Origin: Symsagittifera roscoffensis
Taxonomy: Eukaryota; Xenacoelomorpha; Acoela; Convolutidae
Assembly (NCBI RefSeq): GCF_963678635.1
Contig: NC_087071.1
Location: forward strand, 30,308,141-30,372,140
DNA length: 64,000 nucleotides
Reading direction: 5' to 3'
This document shows, one piece after another, positions 44,673 to 57,175 of the stretch. A model generated the notes under the pieces. The model had not been told where the DNA came from and ran no database searches. It saw nothing but the letters and a program-made list of their open reading frames with translations. Positions within the stretch are counted from its first letter, which is position 1; each line of letters starts with the position of its first letter. The translations under genes were made by a program, and so were the position numbers.

Positions 44673-47600
44673 GAGTACAAGAATCAAGTCTGTAGTAGAA
44701 GAATCAAAATTACTCGATCTTTTTGAAATTTTTAATTGAATTCAACGCCACATTTATTGTTTGTTTTTATACAGCCTCCCAAATTTTAATCTCCAAAACA
44801 GTTCCATGCAAAAAGCATCAATCAATTTCGGCACCTGATGTGTCGTCTGGAAAACAACCAAAACTAAATTAACTGTGATGACGCATTTTAGAAGCTCAAT
44901 TGATGTCTACTATTTTTATTTCACATCAGAAAATGTGTACAGAAAGTCCATCTGCTGTTTCTATAACATGGAAAAAAATCGCCTATTTAAATTCTTTTGA
45001 AGAATTTAAACTTATATTACGCCAGTCAACGTTCAAATCTCCGCCTTGTGCGCTTAATACTTCAAAAAAACCTGTTCTTTTCTTGACAGAGGAGATTATG
45101 TCTTTTTTTGGGTTCTTGTTAATGCTTCACGTCACAATGCAAACGCAATAAAAACGAATCAATAACAAATTGTGATTTGCCACCGATTTTTAAACATTTT
45201 AAGTGCCGATTTCGATTTTCAAAATCTTTTAGGTGTTAATTATGGCTTGTTTATAGCATTAAGTTGTTCTTTTCATCGGAAGTTTGAGCTATTGATTGGT
45301 TTTGATGAAAATCTATTCAATTTCTTAAGTCTATGTAATAAACGGTAAAAAAGTATTTGAACCCAGCTAGACTGAGAAAAAAACTCATAATTATAAATTT
45401 GAAAATTCCCCCAAATTTGGTAAGATTATAATGGGTTTCAAAACTTTGAGTAGCCAATTCCAATTAAATATCGTAGCCAATCTTTGTTTTGATACGAAAA
45501 ACAGAAATAACCGAAGACAGTCAGTCTATAATTTTGGCCCATTCAGTAAAAAACAAAGTTAGACTATCAAATTAAATTTGAATCTAATTGGCGCCCAAAC
45601 GCTTTTTCACAAGTTTGGAAGTAAATCAATGATTTATGTGACAAAATGCTCAAGGGCATTCCAATTTTCACATAATATTGCCATTTGACATTTACATTTC
45701 TCAGAAAAAAGTAAAAATAAGAAAAATAAAAAAGTAATGATGTAAAATCAAGACTTAAAAGTTCAGCGTTTTGAGCTTGCAGCGATTGTCATTGCTGATT
45801 AAACGGTATCTCATTTTGTGTAGTATGCAGAAATGAACCATAGATTTTTCATCAGAATTCTGCAGCCTTGAATTTTCGATACCAATCTGATTTGCTTATT
45901 TTGTTTTTTTTCTAAGTTACGTTTTTTAACATGTTTTTTTCCCGCAATTTTTGGTTACATTTTTTTGACAGTGGGAGCTTAAGTAGAAAAAAATTATTCT
46001 GGATTCTCAGAACTAAGTGGTTTTTGTATTCCAATGAGGAGTTTTTGCTTTGAGTTTTTTACATTCAACTTTACGTCTGCTTGCACTTTCATTCGGCCGC
46101 TTGATCAACCAGTACTAATTCAATACAACCAATTTCATCTTATACTTATTCTTAGAAAAAACTCGAAACTAGAATGATAACCATAACAAAATTTAATCTG
46201 AAACCATAAAAAGAAAAATCATAATAAAAATTAATGACTAAAATGACCATAAATTGCTTTTGGTTTGCCAGCGACAACCCTGTCAAACACGTGTTTCAGA
46301 AGTTTCAACCCTTTCTAGTAATCGTGAAGTAAGATCAGCTTCAGAAAAATGCTTCTCTGTTAAAAAGTTGTGACCATCAGTACGCTCATATATCTTTACT
46401 TTACGTTCGTGCATGACCCATATACCACGCACAAAAACGCTTTTAATTGCTTACAATTTACGCGTACTCTTTTTCAGTTTAGCCTTTAAGACAACCTACT
46501 TTTCATCTTTCAAATGATTTTTGTAGATCAAAGATAGAGTGAAAACAATTTCCAGGAAAAACTTGAGACTTTTTTTAGAAACTGCGGTAATTATTTTTAA
46601 AGTTTACCAAACAAGGTTCAATCAAGCGCTTTCAACAATTGATTAAAATTTTTTCTCCCGTTTTTGCCTAGGTGGTAAATATCAAAAAAGAAGCAATTAA
46701 AATTAATTGTATAGTGTTCAAAAAATAAAGAATGTAAAGTATCATTACATAGGATAGCTAGATACCTTCTCCAGTACCGCATTTAAATGATTCTCATTGC
46801 AAGCTTAATTTCATTTGATCAAAATTTTACTACAAAAATAAAACTCTAAAATTCCGATGGTATTGCTGCAAACAGCAGTAAAATTTTTGAATAATCAATT
46901 TGTTTTGCTAACCTAATTATGATTTTTTTTGCAATAGCAACGTTGGAGAAATCGTAAAAATTTTTGATCACGAAAAAAAAACTTAGAAGCAGTTTCCTTT
47001 GCAAATTGGCATAAAATTTCAAAGAATTTTTCCAAAGATTCTCATGTTATCATAATGTTTTCCGGTTACGCCGACTCTGGGTGCACAACAGATCATAGCA
47101 GAAAATTATGGAGGCTCGAAAAAGTTCGAAAAATTTTTTTGTATGCTTCGCTTTTTTCGACCTTGTTCGATTGAAAGATGAATTTTTCTTTGTGTTAACT
47201 TTATCGGTTCTACTGACAATTTTGGCTCAGCCAAATTATATTTTAATTCGAAATTAGGATTTTGTAATGCCTCTTTTGAGTCCACAACGCAAGCTGAAAG
47301 CGTTTTTAAATCTCTGATTGACCATAGGTGACTTAAAAAAGTTTAGATATTATATCTACATAAGTTGTCAAAAATGATATATCAATAATAGTTTTCTTTA
47401 AATTTTTTAAAACTGACTAATTTCGGAAGTTTTAAGCTTGTACTCACCAAAATGTTTTTCTTGAATATGAACACCCATTGGAATATAGTCAATTTTGTTC
47501 TCAACAGTTGGTTAATTTTTTGATATTTTTTATACCAGAGAAACGGTTGGTAATTTTTGGAGAAGGCTTCTTTGTTATAAAGTAAACAATCAGATATGTG

Positions 47601-48129
47601 CGTTTTGTTCCAACTCTCAAAAAACGCGATGTGTTTATATGCTCTGGGTGGTTTTGTTTTGTTCAAACCAATTTAACAAAACTCTGGTCCTTCGGTGGAT
47701 CGCTTTGTTAATCTACAGGGGCCCAGCCTGGTGTGCACATCACCATAGTATCTTGCCACGTGTCTGACTAACTTTTTTATAATTCACACGCGCGGCGAAT
47801 TTCGATTTCTTTACTGTTTTTTTAGATCCGGGCATAGCCGAAACATTTTCCACAGGAGACACTCACTTTGAGCTTTCGTTTTCAACAGTAGAAAATCTGA
47901 TTAATTTCATTAGGTTCATCTAATAAAGTTCAAGTGTAGTACTGAGTCAAGAAATATGTACAAATTAATAAAGGTAAGGAAAATCATAGTAATAATTATG
48001 ATCGGTTCACTACAAGCAATGATCTATAAATGTGCAAAACAACATTCACAAAGTTTTCGAGTGCTAAGACTTGAAAATTAAGACTTCAAAAATATTGTTG
48101 AGACTTTTTGCAGGTAAAATAGAAACAGG
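44673..48129. other. No gene recognised
   Basis: AT-rich, only chance ORFs. At about 47655-47740 a stretch with CAAACCAATTTAA and CCCAGCCTGG resembles 13620-13710, perhaps an old repeat. Confidence 0.45.
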
Positions 48130-48492
48130 CAGGGGCGGATGTAGAATTTTCTTGAGGGGGGATTTCGAAAATTTGAACGACCTTTTTTTAGGTCGAATAA
48201 ATTGATTTTCAGAGTTCTCCTTAAGCACTAAAAAGACGCTTTTTGGCCAAAATTTTGGGCACTTTTTGGAAGTCAATTTTGGGCACTTTTTGGAAAATTT
48301 TGACAAAAAAACTCGCGTTTTTTTTTGGCGCGTGGTCCCCCTCAAAGTTAGTATATATTGGCGCCGAAGGCGCTTTTAGAAAAATTTTAAGGTCCGTCAC
48401 CAAAAATGGATTACTTTGGGTCGGCAGGTGATCGAATCCATGAGGGTGAGCACCCGCCCACCCCCGCCGCCCCTCCCTTAAATCAGCCCCTG
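48130..48492. mobile_element. hAT-type MITE with perfect 8-bp TSD
   Basis: 363 bp, ends CAGGGGCGGATGTAG and AATCAGCCCCTG (inverted). GAAACAGG flanks both sides (48122-48129 and 48493-48500). CAGGGGC ends and 8-base duplications fit hAT elements. No coding capacity. Confidence 0.85.
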
Positions 48493-49564
48493 GAAACAGG
48501 CATTTTTACAATATGTTGTTAAAGTCCATGTTTAGTTTTATTATTTCTGAAGATCACATTTGCTCATGAAATTTTTGGATTTATTCTTAAGACTTCTATT
48601 TTCCCGATTCTAAAAAATAACACCACATTTAATTTCCATATCGATTGATTTCTTTTCCACAAAATTTACCTTGAGCTCACTCATTTCAAAGAGCTTTTTT
48701 TGTACTTATTTATTGATTATCTTCAAACATAGGTGGATAAATATCCGTAATTTTGCCGTCTTTCAAATGCAGATTGAGGTGTCATAATTGATGGAAAAGA
48801 ATATTTGTTCACAAAATAATTGATGATATTTCACCTACTCAAGAACAGATTTTTGACAAAAATTCGTGGACACAATTGCACACCAAGGAGAGCGGAAGCG
48901 GGCAATGACCTGGTTGTGACATTGATTGAACTGACCAGGAACTTGAAAATGTTCACCCTAACCTAACAATCTAAGCCAAACTGAAATGAGAACCTTGAAA
49001 ATTTTGAGCACCCGAAAAGAAAGTTTAAGATAGAAACAGGCCCATCAAAGAAAATGACTATTTTAATGCTATTTTTGGATTTTGGGTTGATTGGCTTTTA
49101 AGGGACGGAAGTTAATCCATTATTGAACAGTTGGGTCTTATTTTTACCTTAATATTAAAAGAAAATAATGTGGCCTGATTTTTTTGAGACTATTAAGTTA
49201 AGGGTCAAAAATCTGCAACATAAACCTCATGATTTGAAGAAAAGTGTAACCACTCATTTTTCGTTTTGATACACTGGTTGAGGTGGTAGAAATTGGGATC
49301 GAACTTCAGAGCTGTGAAAATGTCCTATTTTTTCACCGAGAATATGTTTGTCGACCAAAAAGCCGGGTCGGATCGGGGTGGATACATAAGTCGAATAAAA
49401 TCTATACATGGGTCAATCAACGAAAAAATGTTTTTGAAAACTGTGTAATTTTGTTTTTATCGGATTCAATTAAAACAGAAATACTACAATGTGAGTCTAA
49501 TTTGGAAACAAAAACAACATAAAGGTGTGAAGCTTAGTGCGATGTTTCACACCAGCTAAAAATA
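48493..49564. other. No gene recognised
   Basis: AT-rich with chance ORFs; a 79-residue ORF at 49283-49522 shows no family resemblance. Confidence 0.45.
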
Positions 49565-50290
49565 AACATAAAAAGTATAGCCGGTAACTGTGTGAAAAGA
49601 ACAAAATGTTCCGACCATAGTCTTAAAAGATACATTTTTTTCACATCATGTCTTTTTTTCTGCGTGGTGTGATAAAAAGTTTGAAAAAAACAGACATTAA
49701 TAAAAAGATAATATCGACATAAATATTGAGACAGGTCACAGAAAACCGACTTTTCTTTGTAGAAATTGGCAAGAAAAAAATTGTAAAAAAAATTGTACAA
49801 AATTTAAAAATTTTCAAGTGTTTTTGCGGAAAATTTTTGAGTTTTGAAATTTTGATTCCCAAATTGGCGCTGACAAACTCCAAAAACGAACTTTACTCGA
49901 GTAAAAGTTTTCACGGCTAAAATTAAGCATGAATAGTTTTTTGTAAGCCTGATTAGGTTCACCTTAAGAGCCTAAAATTAAACCAAAAATCAAAAATTTC
50001 GACCTCGTGTTTATCGACTCTGAGAAAAAACTTTCGTACTTCCTTATGTCGTATTAATCGCGACTGAGGGCTTCAAATTGTTTTATAATTCAACTCATTT
50101 AAACGATTATTTGTGGTACCTAATTTTGCGTGGAAAATCAGAAAGAGAAAAAAAACAGTAAAAATTCAAAAAAGAAAAAAAACTAAAACACTCCCGAATA
50201 CAAAGTTGCTCAACAATTTTCAAACGGTAGGAACAACAAAGATAACCAGTTGCTCTAAGAGTAGACCATGCTCCGACTATATATTTTTAA
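49565..50290 (+). repeat. Partial third copy of the duplicated block
   Basis: Shares TAGCCGGTAACTGTG, ATGTTCCGACCATAGTC and TTTGTGGTACCTAATTTTGC with 32975-33500 and 36945-37600. A weaker fourth piece is at 50520-50800. Confidence 0.6.
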
Positions 50291-51227
50291 ATCAAGTTAC
50301 GAAGATTTGATCCTTTACTGAACAGGGGTCTTATTTTAACACTAAAATGTAGCTGACATACGTTGTTCGAGACCACTAAACCATGGGTTAAGAATTCTGC
50401 AACTTAAACCTTTTAGTTTCAATAAATTCCGCTTTGAATTGCGTTCCCCTTGATTTTGGTGTAATGATATTATCTGATTGAAAGTCTAAAAATTAGATAA
50501 TTAAAGTAAACTAGGTAGATTTGACAAAACTTTTCCCAAACAAATAATTTAAAAAAATTTCAAAAACTTCAAAACTCAAACTGGTTTTCCTCGACACCAG
50601 GAACAATTTTAAATGTTTTCTGTACATTCTATTAAGGACTGAAAGGGCTTTGAAAAAAGATATATCACTCAATCCAGTCTCATGATTATTTGTGGTAGCT
50701 GAATTTGCGTGTAAAAAAAAACAAAAAAACTATAAAAAATCTAAAACATAGTTCTTTCCTATTTTCAATGGTCGGAAAAACGAAAACACTCATATCTAGG
50801 TATTGCCCTGAACTTTCCAATTCTTTGTTAGCCTCTATGATATTAAAACTATGCTATAAAAACTAAAAGTAATAGAAAAGCTCGGTTTTTTAACATATCC
50901 CCACCTGCTTTTCGATATTAAAAGTGATATAGTAGTACTAGCAGATAGTAAATTGTTTTTTTTTCGAAAAAAAGTCAGGCTTCATTTTAATTTGGAAGGG
51001 GTTAAATTTATGCTTACACGGTGATAGATCAAAAGAAAATCACGCATAGTTTGCTCCAAAACGCCCAAAATGGCTATTTACCAAACTTCATTATTTTACA
51101 AAAAAAAAATCTGTAAATCCATCATTATTTTTGAGATCTAGGATATTTTCAGAATGAAAGACCATAATGGCCAGAAAAAATCCGTCTTTTCTTTGAAAGA
51201 TGAATTAAAAACCGACAGAAATAGAAA

Positions 51228-51305
51228 AAGAGACAGAGAGCGAGAGAGAGAGAGATAGAGAGTGAGAGGGAGAGCGAGAGAGAAAGGGAAAGAGAGAGTT
51301 TGTGC
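51228..51305. repeat. GAGAGA microsatellite
   Basis: GAGAGAGAGCGAGAGAGAG-type simple repeat; Ser/Leu-rich ORFs on the minus strand are artefacts of it. Confidence 0.9.
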
Positions 51306-51744
51306 GTGTGAGAGCGAAAGAGTGAGAAAGATTGATGCGATAAGAGAAAATAGAACAATGTGGTATTTTAAATTTTTCAGTGGGACGGTCGGCATCCATT
51401 GTAAAAGAAACAAGACTGCCGTTCTGCCGTTTACCAAGGTCGACATCGTGTAAATACCAATTAAAAGTTTTCTGGTAGAAAATTGTTAAATTTGTGGAAT
51501 AATTTTTCCAATTTTTTCTTGACTTTTTATCTCCTTACGCGCTACAATTTCAGAAGGTTGATTTTAGCGTTCAGTTTTATAAATGCTAGACGTTCTTTAC
51601 CCTTCAGTCCAATTTGGGACAATCTAGTCCGCTGCTCACTAAGGTTATAAGAACGCGATAAAACGCTTGTCAGTTATTCCAAGCTGGCCAGTTTGGTTAC
51701 CTTAAAACCGCGATTATTTCTAGTACCAGTCTTACAAAAGTTGA

Positions 51745-52535
51745 GAAAAAATTAATTATAATTATTTAATCATCGATTATAATCTCTCTTTTCGAAATCA
51801 AATATAATCAATTCTAACACATTATAATCGATTATTATCGATTATTTTTATCGAATTTCGACTTTTTTGTTTTGCAGAAAAAGTTCAATTATAATCGATT
51901 ATAATTGTTTATAATCCCCATAGTTTGCCCTTTTTGTCTTCGACCTTGCACCTGAAATGTTTATGTTTTATGCTTTTCATAGACGTTGGTTTATGTGAAA
52001 AATGGGAAAATGTTTTAACACTTTTTAAACGAAATCAAATTTATAACGTTATTTCTGATTTCTTCTCGATTATAGTTGTTTCATGATTTACATTTTAAAT
52101 TCTTTTTACCACCAGAATATCAGCACACAGCTTCAGTTTCATGGAGTAAAATTTGAAATATATTTCACCTAACGCGTGATTCTTTCAACTAATACGAAGG
52201 GATCTCTATGAAGCTTTTGTTTCGTGTTAAAATTTTGTGTTCAGATGAAACAAGACAAGACATCTCAGTTTTAGAGCTTTTTGGTAGAAAAAAGGATTAT
52301 AATCTTTTATATTAGATTATATTAGATTATAACAGATTATAAGAGGTTTTCGGAAAAGTTAAAATCGTTTTCAATTGATTATGTTTTATTATAATGTCAC
52401 GAAAAAAGTTATTATTATAATGGATTATAAATTGCTTAAACATCTAGATTTGGCGCTTATAATTATGATAAAAGTACAATTATAATTGTAATATAATCGA
52501 TTTATTTCTGTTTTTACTGAGTGCGGGTAAAAATT
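51745..52535. mobile_element. Degraded copy of the TTATAAT-rich TIR element
   Basis: Repeated ATTATAATCGATTATAAT words at both sides and an end TTTTTACTGAGTGCGGG at about 52518-52533, as in 22151-23138. The left TIR is not recognisable. Confidence 0.5.
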
Positions 52536-52723
52536 TTTCGTTATGTCTTTGCTCATTAGATTGTTTGCTGAGAAGACCAATTATTATACCATCGTTGAAA
52601 TTCAATTAAGAGTTGAAAAACTAATCAGCAGAAAAAAAAACAAAGTTTTCATGGTCAAACGAAATTTGACTGTGTAAGAGTTATTTTGTTTTAATGTTTC
52701 CCAAAACCACTTAGACAAAAGAG

Positions 52724-52755
52724 TGTGTGAGAGTGTGTGTGAGAGTGTATGTGTA
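52724..52755. repeat. GTGTGAGA microsatellite
   Basis: Short run of GTGTGTGAGAGTGTGT units. Confidence 0.75.
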
Positions 52756-53021
52756 TCTTTGGTTTTTAACAAAACTGAATTCTTACATATTTTATGAAAT
52801 CACTTTATTTAAAATGAAAGAAAAAATGTGTGTAAGCAATAGAAAATAGTAGATTCTTTCCTAATCTTAAGGAGACTGACTTTAAAAAGAAAATTATTCA
52901 ATTAAAATCTGTGGAACTTCCTTGAACAAAAGCTGATTTTTTTTCACTATTTGAAATGGTTTTCAATATTTAGAAAATTTTTCCCAACGAAGCTCTGAAC
53001 CTCCATTTTCTCTTTTTCAAG

Positions 53022-53434
53022 CAGGAGTGGATCTAGGATTTTCTCGAGGGGGGCGGATTTTCAAAAAAATTTCGAAAATTTTGTCGACTTTTTTTTAGGG
53101 TCCAAATTGATTTTCCGAGCTCTGCCAAAGCACTACAGAGACCCTGTTCTGAATACAATTTGTGCGCGGCAGGCAAAAGTTTTTGAAAAGCATTTTTAGG
53201 CAGTTTTTGGAAAAAGTTGACAAAAAAACCGCGGTTTTTTGGCGCGAGCTCCCCCCTTAAAATAAGTATATATTGGCTCCAAAGGCGCCCTTAGAAAAAT
53301 TTTAGGGTCCGTTATCAAAATTGGATATCTCAAAATAGTACAAAGGACCTTTTGGGTAGGCAGAGGGTCGAGAATCCCTGAGATGGGAGTGGAAGAGAGC
53401 GTCCGTTTCTTGCCCCCCACTAAATCTGCCCCTT
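53022..53434. mobile_element. hAT-type MITE with perfect 8-bp TSD
   Basis: CAGGAGTGGATCTAGGATTT to AAATCTGCCCCTT. TTTTCAAG flanks both sides (53014-53021, 53435-53442). Same family as 48130-48492. Confidence 0.8.
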
Positions 53435-53589
53435 TTTTCAAGCAAGCTGTGCAAGCATTTTGCCCCGAATGCACTTAAAGCAAAGAAGATTTAAGTTTTG
53501 AAGTTTGTCTGCTGTTTTCTCGGCCAGCAAAAGTTAGTCTGAAATTGAATTCCAATTTGGATTTGTACTATTTTTAGCTGATAGACCCA

Positions 53590-53845
53590 AACCTTTTTCT
53601 AATATATACTAAGCTTGAGGAGCGCGCTCCAAAAAATAGCATGTTTTTCAAACTTCTGCTAGGAGTGCCTAAAAACAGTTTGATGGCCTGTTTTTTCAAA
53701 ATTTTGCCTGCGGCGCAGAAATATTGGTAAAAAAAGGGTCTGTACAGGGGATTTTGAGAACTCGTAAAATCAATTCGGCCGACCTATAAAAGAAGGTCGA
53801 TGAAATTTTTGATTTTTTTTCCAAAATTTGTCCGTCTAATTTTTC
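53590..53845. mobile_element. Internal fragment of the hAT-type MITE family
   Basis: GCGCGCTCCAAAAAATAGC, TGGCCTGTTTTTTCA and CCTGCGGCGC match the interior of 22454-22831; both ends are missing. Confidence 0.55.
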
Positions 53846-55114
53846 TCCAAATTTAATCTTTTCAATTTTGAACGGCGACTAAAATTGCTTTAGCATGCTA
53901 CTATTCCGTTCATTAAAAATCAAAAATATAATCATATTTTTCACATCTTCGATAAAACTTAACAAAACGGGTTTGGCATAATTAATTCAAGATTAATATT
54001 ACGCACATGATATGAACATATAAAAGTTCTTTATATTTCGATGGCAGTTGAACGAAACATACCAGTTCAAGTTCTTGTTTTACCTCTCGTAAGAACCCCT
54101 GATTTCGGCAGCTCTGTTGAACCGAGCAGTTCGGGGGGAGTAGGGGAATCCTCTGCTCTTAACTATGAGTCGTCTGTCCCCCCACGCTAGTCGTTTGGCG
54201 GCTTGGATCGAGTCTGACAGGGGGTTCGAGTAGTGATTGCTGAACATGTCCTGTCCATATGAGTCATCATCCTGAATTCAGAGAATTATGTTAGGCTCAA
54301 TCTCCAAAAAAAGTTGGAACAGCCATTGATTTTGTTAACTTTGACTTATTGATCGCATGCTGAAATACAAGCATTGTAGTAGAGGTCAGCAGTGCTGTTA
54401 TGTAAAACTCTGAAGGCCTCCTCATATTATAGTAAATTCAAAAAAAAAGTTATACAAAATGCAAAATTTTGATCAGAACCGTCTAAAAAGTCCTTTAAAA
54501 CGGTATTCTCCAGACAATTTTCGCACATTTTAAATCGGAGGGAGATCCACAAACCTATTTGTTTGGCAAAAATTTAACAAATCTTTTTTCTCCCTCAACC
54601 CTCTTCTTTAGCTGGAAAACCTTTCCTCTAAAATGATTCATTTACCCTGATTTTTGTTTTCTATTGGATTTTTTTTTGCTCCGGCACACCATACTCCTAG
54701 AGTAGCAAAACACTTCGCTTAGCGTATTTTTTTTTAAAAAAACCTCAGCGAAAGTTCTTAAGTCATAAGAAGAATTTCGTCTGAACGTCTTTCCCGGCCA
54801 TTACAGCGTTGGAATCTACTTAAGCTAGACTTTAGAAAAACGATTTGAAATTTTTGATAAAGTTTTTGTTCTCAAACACAGATGAAATAGAAGAAATCTT
54901 TGTCTCAGTTTTGATAAAGTGAAAGGAACATTATGAACATCAATTAGTCGTTTTCTTATTACTTTGAAAATCAAGTATTGAACTTTAACAAAGCAGTATT
55001 ATAACTAGCACCTCAGTAATCCAAACAATCAAAAATTATCTCAAGGCTAGTTATCTCAAATGATTAACAAAACTGCTCGTAGGAGAGATAATTCTGAAGG
55101 TTTTGACTTACCCT
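53846..55114. other. No gene recognised; one GC-rich patch
   Basis: About 54100-54260 is much richer in GC than its surroundings (GAACCGAGCAGTTCGGGG, GGCGGCTTGGATCGAG). I find no convincing frame or RNA gene in it; it may be an old element fragment. Confidence 0.4.
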
Positions 55115-55580
55115 ACAAAATTTTGGGTCTAGGACAACAAGCCGACGGGACTTCAAGCCGAAAGGACTTCAGACCGAAATTTAAACTTTACATACACTTC
55201 AGATCACTATTTATAATCTGTAAAGCGTTGCTTTTTAAAATTTTAGGCAAGTTTAGAGCAGAATAAGCGTTATTCATGACAATGAATCCCTTAGGGTTAG
55301 AATCCGTTAATAATATCAGCCGGTTTTTGAAATGCATAAATTATAAATAAGAAAATTGCCGTGTTTCATTTTTCAACTGTCCTAAACATCATTTAGAGGC
55401 CTAAATTTCATGAAAACGCCAATAACTACTGAAGAAAGATGAAAAAATTGAGTAATTCTTTAAAAACGTTTTCAAATTCATCATATTTCATGACTTAATG
55501 GGAAAGTTTTCGGCTTGAAGTCCCTTATTTTACGGTTCGGCTCGAAGTCCCATCGGCTTGATATCCGGCACCCAAAATTT
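55115..55580 (-). mobile_element. TIR element with AAGCCGACGGGACTTC ends
   Basis: Inverted ends CAAAATTTTGGGT, ACAAGCCGACGGGACTTCAA and GAAGTCCCATCGGCTTG. The right half, read on the minus strand, is nearly the same as the left part of 60085-60519. Confidence 0.7.
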
Positions 55581-56337
55581 TGAACAGTTTTCGGAAACAA
55601 GAAATAAAACACGTCGACACATGCACAGTTGTTTATTTATTTATCAAGTGCGCTCTGCCGAAATAGCCAAATTTATGAGGTGCGCTCTGCAGAACCATGA
55701 TATTCCGTGCGCTATGCCGAAAAAAGTTACAGGTCTCATTTTCCTATGAATAAACAAAAGCTTCCACATCTTCAGACTGCAATTGTTTATATAGTGCTCT
55801 TAAAAAATTACCTCATTAAAAATACGTCTGCTATCTTTTGTTAAAAACGCTATAAAATCCTGTTTGACCAAAAAAATCTCAACTAAAAAAATGTTGATGT
55901 AAAGAAAAAATTTTTAGGGACTAATTCTTCATGAGAGTAAGGCATCTGTAAACAATTTAAACTACATTTCACCAAGAAAAAGTATGATTTCTTAACAATT
56001 TTTTTTTTCATAAATTATGATAAATGTTTTTGTTTTTAATATTTGTTTTTTTTTCGTCATTCCGTGAGCAAGGCTAAAATAAAATAAAAGTGCAAAACTT
56101 CTAGGCACTCCATGAAAAAAAAGTATTTTCTATTAATGTACGTTTGAATGCGCAATATTTTTCTGCAAATTTAAAATACATCCGAATGCACCATAATGTC
56201 AGCACCTCTCCAAACCCTCGATTATACTTTTTCACAATCAGATGCAGAAACATTGGGGTTTGTCGGCGAAGGATTGCTACACATTTGATTAATGCCGAGG
56301 ATCTGTTCATTGAGTTGCATTATTACAGCAAATATTG

Positions 56338-56873
56338 TTGTTCCGACTTTCGATACGAAAGTAACGGAATATTTGTGCTCGGGGTGGGTTTTTTTTTTCT
56401 TCTGACAAATTTAGACTTTTGAACTAGCCATTTTGACGGAATTTTTTTATATCATTCAAAAAGTATTGTTGTCTTGAGCTTAAATTTGAAAAAATATTTC
56501 ACCTGTGATCATTTTTCGTAAGGTTATGAGGGTTTAAAAATTGCAATTTTGACCAATTTGGGACAATTAACGCGCGATATAATTCGCGCTATTAACGCGT
56601 AAGCGGAGATTTAATCCGTCATATAAATCGTTCCAAATTGGTTGAACGAAGCTTTTTTACCATAATTGATGTGTTACAAGGAACGAAAACTATCTTCTTA
56701 TACTTTATATGGCGTGTGGGGGGTTGATTTTCATAAAAAATTTCAAGTTTTAGAAAAAAAAATTTCATTTTATTTTATTTCATTTAAGTTTTTTTGTATT
56801 TACTGCTGCTCCATAAACCTTAAAAGACAGTCGGAACATTCAGGGCTTCGCCCTGATACGAGCAGTCTTGCTT
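56338..56873 (+). mobile_element. HINE-like element, full length
   Basis: 5' end TGTTCCGACTTTCGATACG with hairpin ACTTTCGATACGAAAGT; 3' AGTCGGAACATT, perfect hairpin CAGGGCTTCGCCCTG (56841-56855), ATACGAGCAGTCTTG. GTTCCGACT and AGTCGGAAC form asymmetric terminal inverted repeats, as described for helentrons. Non-coding. Confidence 0.75.
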
Positions 56874-56883
56874 TTACTTTTAA

Positions 56884-57175
56884 AGTAGAGGGGTCTAAAG
56901 AATGCCAATTAGGGACAATTAACGCGCGGTAGATTTCGATATTTCGTGCGATTTACGCGTAAGAAATCGTTACAAACTCCATTAAGGCATGCTCTTTGAT
57001 CTATCTATTTATCACATTGCTTTTTGCAAAATGTATCACATTGCTTTAATGTTTTTTGATTTTTTTGATTTTTTTTAAAAAAAAACTTTATCAATTAGTT
57101 TAATTTAAACTTCTTCATAGAAATTAAAATGCACTGGGAAAACTCAGGGCTTCGTCTTGATTCGAGCAGTCTTGC
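56884..57175 (+). mobile_element. HINE-like element, 5'-truncated, tandem to the previous
   Basis: Starts inside the body (GGACAATTAACGCGCGGTAG) and ends CAGGGCTTCGTCTTGATTCG, AGCAGTCTTG. Confidence 0.6.

Noticed and set aside
49283-49522. 79-residue ORF as a gene
   Set aside because: No recognisable domain, codon pattern or splice context beyond chance.
51138-51453. Ser/Leu-rich ORFs
   Set aside because: Translations of the GAGAGA microsatellite.
53014-53442. Promoter or CpG island
   Set aside because: The G/C-rich ends are the termini of a MITE with an exact target-site duplication.
56144-56422. 92-residue ORF
   Set aside because: It runs into a HINE-like element and has no family features.
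56824-56873. CRISPR-like repeats because of the recurring 45-base hairpin sequence
   Set aside because: Copies are dispersed in both orientations at irregular distances and form the ends of longer elements.
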